Shown here: positions 60,912 to 64,000 of the stretch, piece by piece
Layout: each line of letters opens with the position of its first letter
How positions within the stretch are numbered: the stretch's first letter is position 1
NCBI RefSeq assembly: GCF_018139645.1
Contig: NZ_JAGSPM010000003.1
Coordinates: 1 to 64,000 of the forward strand
Source: Affinundibacterium baiyunense
GTDB taxonomy: Bacteria > Pseudomonadota > Gammaproteobacteria > Burkholderiales > Burkholderiaceae_D
Direction of reading: 5' to 3'
Length of the DNA: 64,000 nt
The notes under the pieces: model-generated
The model's database searches: none
The model's input: the letters and a program-made list of their open reading frames with translations, nothing else
What the model was told of the DNA's origin: nothing
Translations under genes and position numbers: made by a program

Positions 60912-63158
60912 CTAAAGCTGATACAAGTAATTTAATTTGATAAACGCACGCCGCCCTGTGCGTAATGAGAGATCAGCGGTGCGCTGCAAATAAGCTGGAT
61001 TACCAATCAATGCCAAGTTCTCTTGTCGATTTCCATAGCCCGCGATCAAGCTTGTTCCTGGTGATAGCAGATAACTCAGCTGCAAATCGGTATTGAGTTG
61101 TTTGCCAGATTCTAAGCTACTCAAACGCGGATTTGCAGCAAGCTGATGATAGTCTGCAATCAAACGTACACCCAAAAAGCGATTATGTTGATAGCTAAGC
61201 TTAGTCCTCCACATCAAATTGCGATACACCGAAGTTGCTTCATTTGATTGGCTTGACTGTCCAGATTGACTATTGCGCAAATCATTCCACAAGAGTTTTT
61301 CTTCAATACGCCATTGCGGATGCGGTTTGAAAGTCAACGTCAAATCAATGCTACGCCCCTTACCAAGTAAATTCGTCACGCCAGCAGCAGGCGTGTAATT
61401 GATACTATCGATTGCTCCAAATTCGGTCATCACGCTGAGCCAGCTAAGCCAGCTTGTGCCGGTGTTCACCAACCAACCTTGTTTGCGATAATCTTGGCCT
61501 GCATATTTTTCGTAGCCATGGCGTGAGAATATTTCTAACCAAGAATCACGACTCCCCTCGGCCAACACACCAAGGTCCGCCGACCAATCTTGCATTTGAT
61601 TTGTTTGGTCGCGCGACAATGTGCTATTTCCAATAAATCCAATACGCTGTAAATCTGTGTAAGCGTCTAAATGCCAAAGGTACATTGCTTCTTGTTGCAA
61701 TTGCTTGAGATCAGTGCGCGGCAAGAACGCCAAACTGCTGGCAAAGTTCTGACTGATATCTGAGTATTTCGCCAAATATTCGAGATGCTTGCCTTGATGT
61801 TTGGCCTCCAGATAACCCAAATGGCCTTGCAGTTTTTTGCCATCAAGATCAGTTTGGCTACGTGCGAATTGTGCTTGAAGAATCCAATTATCATCTAACT
61901 GAAATCGTCCATCGATGCCAGCAACGGTATCGCGTTGACGAACATGATCTTGATTCAAGCGGCGATCGGTGAAGAGACCGCCCAATGCAAGATCATGGCT
62001 CAAATCATTTTGCACCCTCGCCATCGCAATCTTTGCTTTTGCATTTTCGCTCGCATCTTCGCCTGCCGCATGATCATCGATCAACAAGCCACCATAGGCC
62101 CAAGAATCCTGACGTCCAGTAATACGCAAACCCGCCTGTGGTTGCGCAATTCGACGCGAGAAAAACAAAGGCGTTGGTGTATGAAAAAAACCTGCGTTCT
62201 CAAGAAAGAATGGGCGCTTCTCGGGGAACAAAACTTCATAACGTTTACCAACCACAATCTGCGGCTCGTCTGACTCCACTTCACTAAAATCTGGTTTAAT
62301 CGTTAAATCAATCGCACTCGCATCACCAATCACCCACTTGGCATCTAAACCAGCTTGCACCTTATTATCTTGCAGCCAAACAGGTGATGTCGGCACATCG
62401 GCATTCAAGATACGTGAGTTACCCAAATACACAAATGGATTCACTTGCGCGTTACGACCAGCGCTCAGTCTTTCAGGAATTTGCATCGTTGCGGCTTGGG
62501 GCACAAAGCCCGCAACTTGTTTAGAAATATGCGGCCAAAACGATTCTTCACTCAAACGTGCAATCACTCGCCCAAGTGTCACGCCCCAAGTTTGCACATC
62601 AGCGTTTTTGAAGCGCAAGCTCTTCAATGGAATCGCGATACGCACCACATAACCATCGTCTGTTAATTGCCCATCCGACTGCCATTGCGTATCAAAATTT
62701 TTATCTAACTCAAGGCCTTCGATACGTTTTGAATCCATTTGTACGCCATAAGGATTCACAAAAAAAGAAAATGCACGGCGTTTATCGTGAAAGGTATCGA
62801 GCTCTAAAATCACAAAATCATCACCGTCAAAATCTTCACGCTTGGCAATTCGCGCGCGTACATTTTTAGGATCATCCTTTGCAACAAATACAGCATAAAA
62901 ATGCGTCTCATCAAACGACAAATAGGCAGTCGTCGCCAATGAGGCAGGATTACCATCGCCAGGAGTGCGCTGCCTAAAATCACGCACCACAAAGCCAGCC
63001 TCAGCAGGTACGCGTCCGACATAATCTTGCAATTGTGGTGGCGTTTTAGCACGCGGCACGATCAGATCAGTCTGTGCATACGCAGCAGAGATCATCAACG
63101 ATAAACAAGTTGCGAGCAGCGTTTGCGTCGCAGCTTTTTTCAACATACGTCTGAACAT
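60912..63158 (-). CDS. CBM9-like/DUF5916 outer-membrane beta-barrel protein
   Basis: A 748-residue exported protein (signal LATCLSLMISAAYAQ). Residues about 30-220 are a carbohydrate-binding module family 9-like domain (PPQLQDYVGRVPAEAGFVVRD, HFYAVFVAKDDPKNVRARIAKREDFDGDDFVILELDTFHDKRRAF). The remainder matches DUF5916: VNPFVYLG, KPDFSEVESDEPQIVVGKRYEVLFPEKRPFFLENAGFF, followed by many amphipathic strands to the C-terminal LNYLYQL. It is likely an outer-membrane barrel with a periplasmic or surface sugar-binding domain. Function unknown. No Shine-Dalgarno motif is visible; a second ATG four codons in is possible. Confidence 0.88.
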   Translation of the reverse strand: MFRRMLKKAATQTLLATCLSLMISAAYAQTDLIVPRAKTPPQLQDYVGRVPAEAGFVVRDFRQRTPGDGNPASLATTAYLSFDETHFYAVFVAKDDPKNVRARIAKREDFDGDDFVILELDTFHDKRRAFSFFVNPYGVQMDSKRIEGLELDKNFDTQWQSDGQLTDDGYVVRIAIPLKSLRFKNADVQTWGVTLGRVIARLSEESFWPHISKQVAGFVPQAATMQIPERLSAGRNAQVNPFVYLGNSRILNADVPTSPVWLQDNKVQAGLDAKWVIGDASAIDLTIKPDFSEVESDEPQIVVGKRYEVLFPEKRPFFLENAGFFHTPTPLFFSRRIAQPQAGLRITGRQDSWAYGGLLIDDHAAGEDASENAKAKIAMARVQNDLSHDLALGGLFTDRRLNQDHVRQRDTVAGIDGRFQLDDNWILQAQFARSQTDLDGKKLQGHLGYLEAKHQGKHLEYLAKYSDISQNFASSLAFLPRTDLKQLQQEAMYLWHLDAYTDLQRIGFIGNSTLSRDQTNQMQDWSADLGVLAEGSRDSWLEIFSRHGYEKYAGQDYRKQGWLVNTGTSWLSWLSVMTEFGAIDSINYTPAAGVTNLLGKGRSIDLTLTFKPHPQWRIEEKLLWNDLRNSQSGQSSQSNEATSVYRNLMWRTKLSYQHNRFLGVRLIADYHQLAANPRLSSLESGKQLNTDLQLSYLLSPGTSLIAGYGNRQENLALIGNPAYLQRTADLSLRTGRRAFIKLNYLYQL

Positions 63159-63491
63159 ACAATTTTAAAAAAAGAATCCAACTACAAGAATAGGATTGAA
63201 GGCGAAGCTAATTCAGAGTGCTTATTTAGAATAATTTTCTAGCGCGCAAACGAGTGCAACTCAACAAATTCAAATTAACACGCCCTTCTCCCGCAAGCGG
63301 GAGAAGGGCCGGGGATGAGGGAAGTTCAGAAACAGCGAAAAAAAATTCCGCAAGACATCTGTGACAAAGCCAAACCAACACTGGCAAAGCAAAACACCAA
63401 GTCAATATGAACCTAACAAAACAGAAAAGTTCCAGACTATTCAGACTATACACACACCAAAATTGCAAATAGCTTATACCGATTTACTTAT
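63159..63491. other. Intergenic region with a REP-like repeat
   Basis: About 330 bp between two minus-strand genes, carrying the REP-like copy at 63281-63329. Nothing else recognisable. Confidence 0.6.
63281..63329 (+). repeat. REP-like element, CCCTTCTCCCGC family (copy 4)
   Basis: CCCTTCTCCCGC (63283-63294) and GCGGGAGAAGGG (63297-63308) form a perfect 12-bp stem with loop AA, followed by CCGGGGATGAGGGAAGTTCAG. It is nearly identical to the copy at 27511-27559 although 36 kb away. Confidence 0.85.
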
Positions 63492-64000
63492 TTACTTATC
63501 ATCTTGATGCGCTTCGTGATACTTCAGTACCTCTGACAAGGTATTCGCACCTGGCGCTGAATTCTGCAATACCCAGCCAGAGCCACTAATCACCACAGCT
63601 GTGATTAAGAAAGGCCAAATTGTCTTTTTGATCGCTGTCCCTAGCCACGCTGTTTCAGGAATCTTTTTTAAGCGACGATAGAGACCAGTCGCCAATAAAA
63701 AATCAACGCTCAATTCCGCCAACAACATCGGTGCAGAATACACCACATACAAAGTTGATAGCAGCAAAGCCAACACAAACGCAGCAACCGCCAATGGAAT
63801 TACCAATTCATCCGCATCACCTGCACCAGATAAAGCATTACCGATTCCACTACTTCCACTACTGCCGCCGCCACTACCACCAGTGCTTACTGAACTCGCC
63901 GTATTGCCGGCCTCACTCAAATCGATCAAACCTTCAGAAGGCGAACTGGCACTATCAAACGATGCACTCGTGCCACCACCACCAAAATCACCACCCTGCC
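63492..64000 (-). CDS. Membrane protein with Gly/Ser-rich segment, N-terminus beyond the window
   Basis: The frame is open through the right edge of the window, so only the C-terminal 169 residues or so are visible; the TTG near 63929 is not needed as a start. The visible part begins with Gly/Ser-rich sequence (GGDFGGGGTSASFDSASS and SGGGSSGSSGIGNAL), then three hydrophobic segments (LVIPLAVAAFVLALLLSTLYVVY, LLAELSVDFLLATGLY, IWPFLITAVVISGSGWVL), and a short polar tail. The Gly-rich portion recalls proteins with LemA/TPM partners, but that is only composition. Family unknown. Confidence 0.65.
   Translation of the reverse strand, partial: QGGDFGGGGTSASFDSASSPSEGLIDLSEAGNTASSVSTGGSGGGSSGSSGIGNALSGAGDADELVIPLAVAAFVLALLLSTLYVVYSAPMLLAELSVDFLLATGLYRRLKKIPETAWLGTAIKKTIWPFLITAVVISGSGWVLQNSAPGANTLSEVLKYHEAHQDDK

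Overview
The window looks like a chromosomal segment of a betaproteobacterium of moderate to low GC, most likely Burkholderiales and plausibly an Oxalobacteraceae member such as Undibacterium. This is inferred from the housekeeping order ribF-ileS-lspA-coaBC-dut followed by asnS, from small families typical of Betaproteobacteria (DUF3579, DUF2322), from a TonB-Xanth-Caul type receptor, and from dispersed palindromic repeats of a kind common in proteobacteria. No rRNA, tRNA, IS transposase, CRISPR array or intact prophage was seen.

Layout. 0-9 kb: TonB-dependent receptor with an operator-like upstream region, a YoaK-type membrane protein, a secreted M28 peptidase, DUF3579, a putative Na+/H+ antiporter and a YhcH-family protein. 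9-18 kb: a translationally coupled lemA-TPM-TPM operon, a secreted amidohydrolase, DUF2322, a tandem HD-GYP protein, and a PQQ-type propeller lipoprotein divergent from a hydrazine-synthase-alpha-like lipoprotein with one heme c site. 20.5-29.5 kb: the housekeeping block, whose intergenic gaps are filled with at least three repeat families, plus an unknown gene between coaBC and dut. asnS has a leader with two mutually exclusive RNA stems. 29.6-37.3 kb: an accessory, partly decayed stretch with a stop-interrupted ATGA-coupled gene string, a SUKH-like immunity-type protein, two proteins with Asp-rich EF-hand-like loops, and a 1216-residue DUF4214 protein with a 61-unit Gly-Thr hexanucleotide array. 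Three diverged copies of one intergenic element punctuate this stretch.

37.3-50.7 kb: a thioesterase, a DUF6624 protein, an ECF42-type sigma factor followed by its expected operon (SRPBCC, VOC, YCII/DGPF, VOC, DUF1579) with a matching promoter motif, two alpha/beta hydrolases (one coupled to an XRE-2TM regulator), a LytS/LytTR two-component pair, an HD phosphohydrolase and a periplasmic solute-binding protein. 50.7-64 kb: an AbgT transporter, a RibD-C/DHFR-like protein, a LysR/EamA divergent pair with a near-perfect operator, SRPBCC and DUF1272 genes with a duplicated SRPBCC tail remnant, a BlaI/BlaR1-type pair with tandem operators and no adjacent beta-lactamase, a methyltransferase, DUF4124, a CBM9/DUF5916 outer-membrane protein, and a gene running off the right edge.

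Small self-contained regulatory modules (ECF42, BlaI/BlaR1, LysR/EamA, XRE-2TM/hydrolase, LytS/LytR) sit beside their probable targets. I found no clearly unprecedented multi-gene system. The observations I consider most worth testing are the asnS leader switch, the nested Gly-Thr array, the BlaI/BlaR1 pair with its leader hairpin and unknown regulon, and the decayed coupled gene string ended by a repeat.
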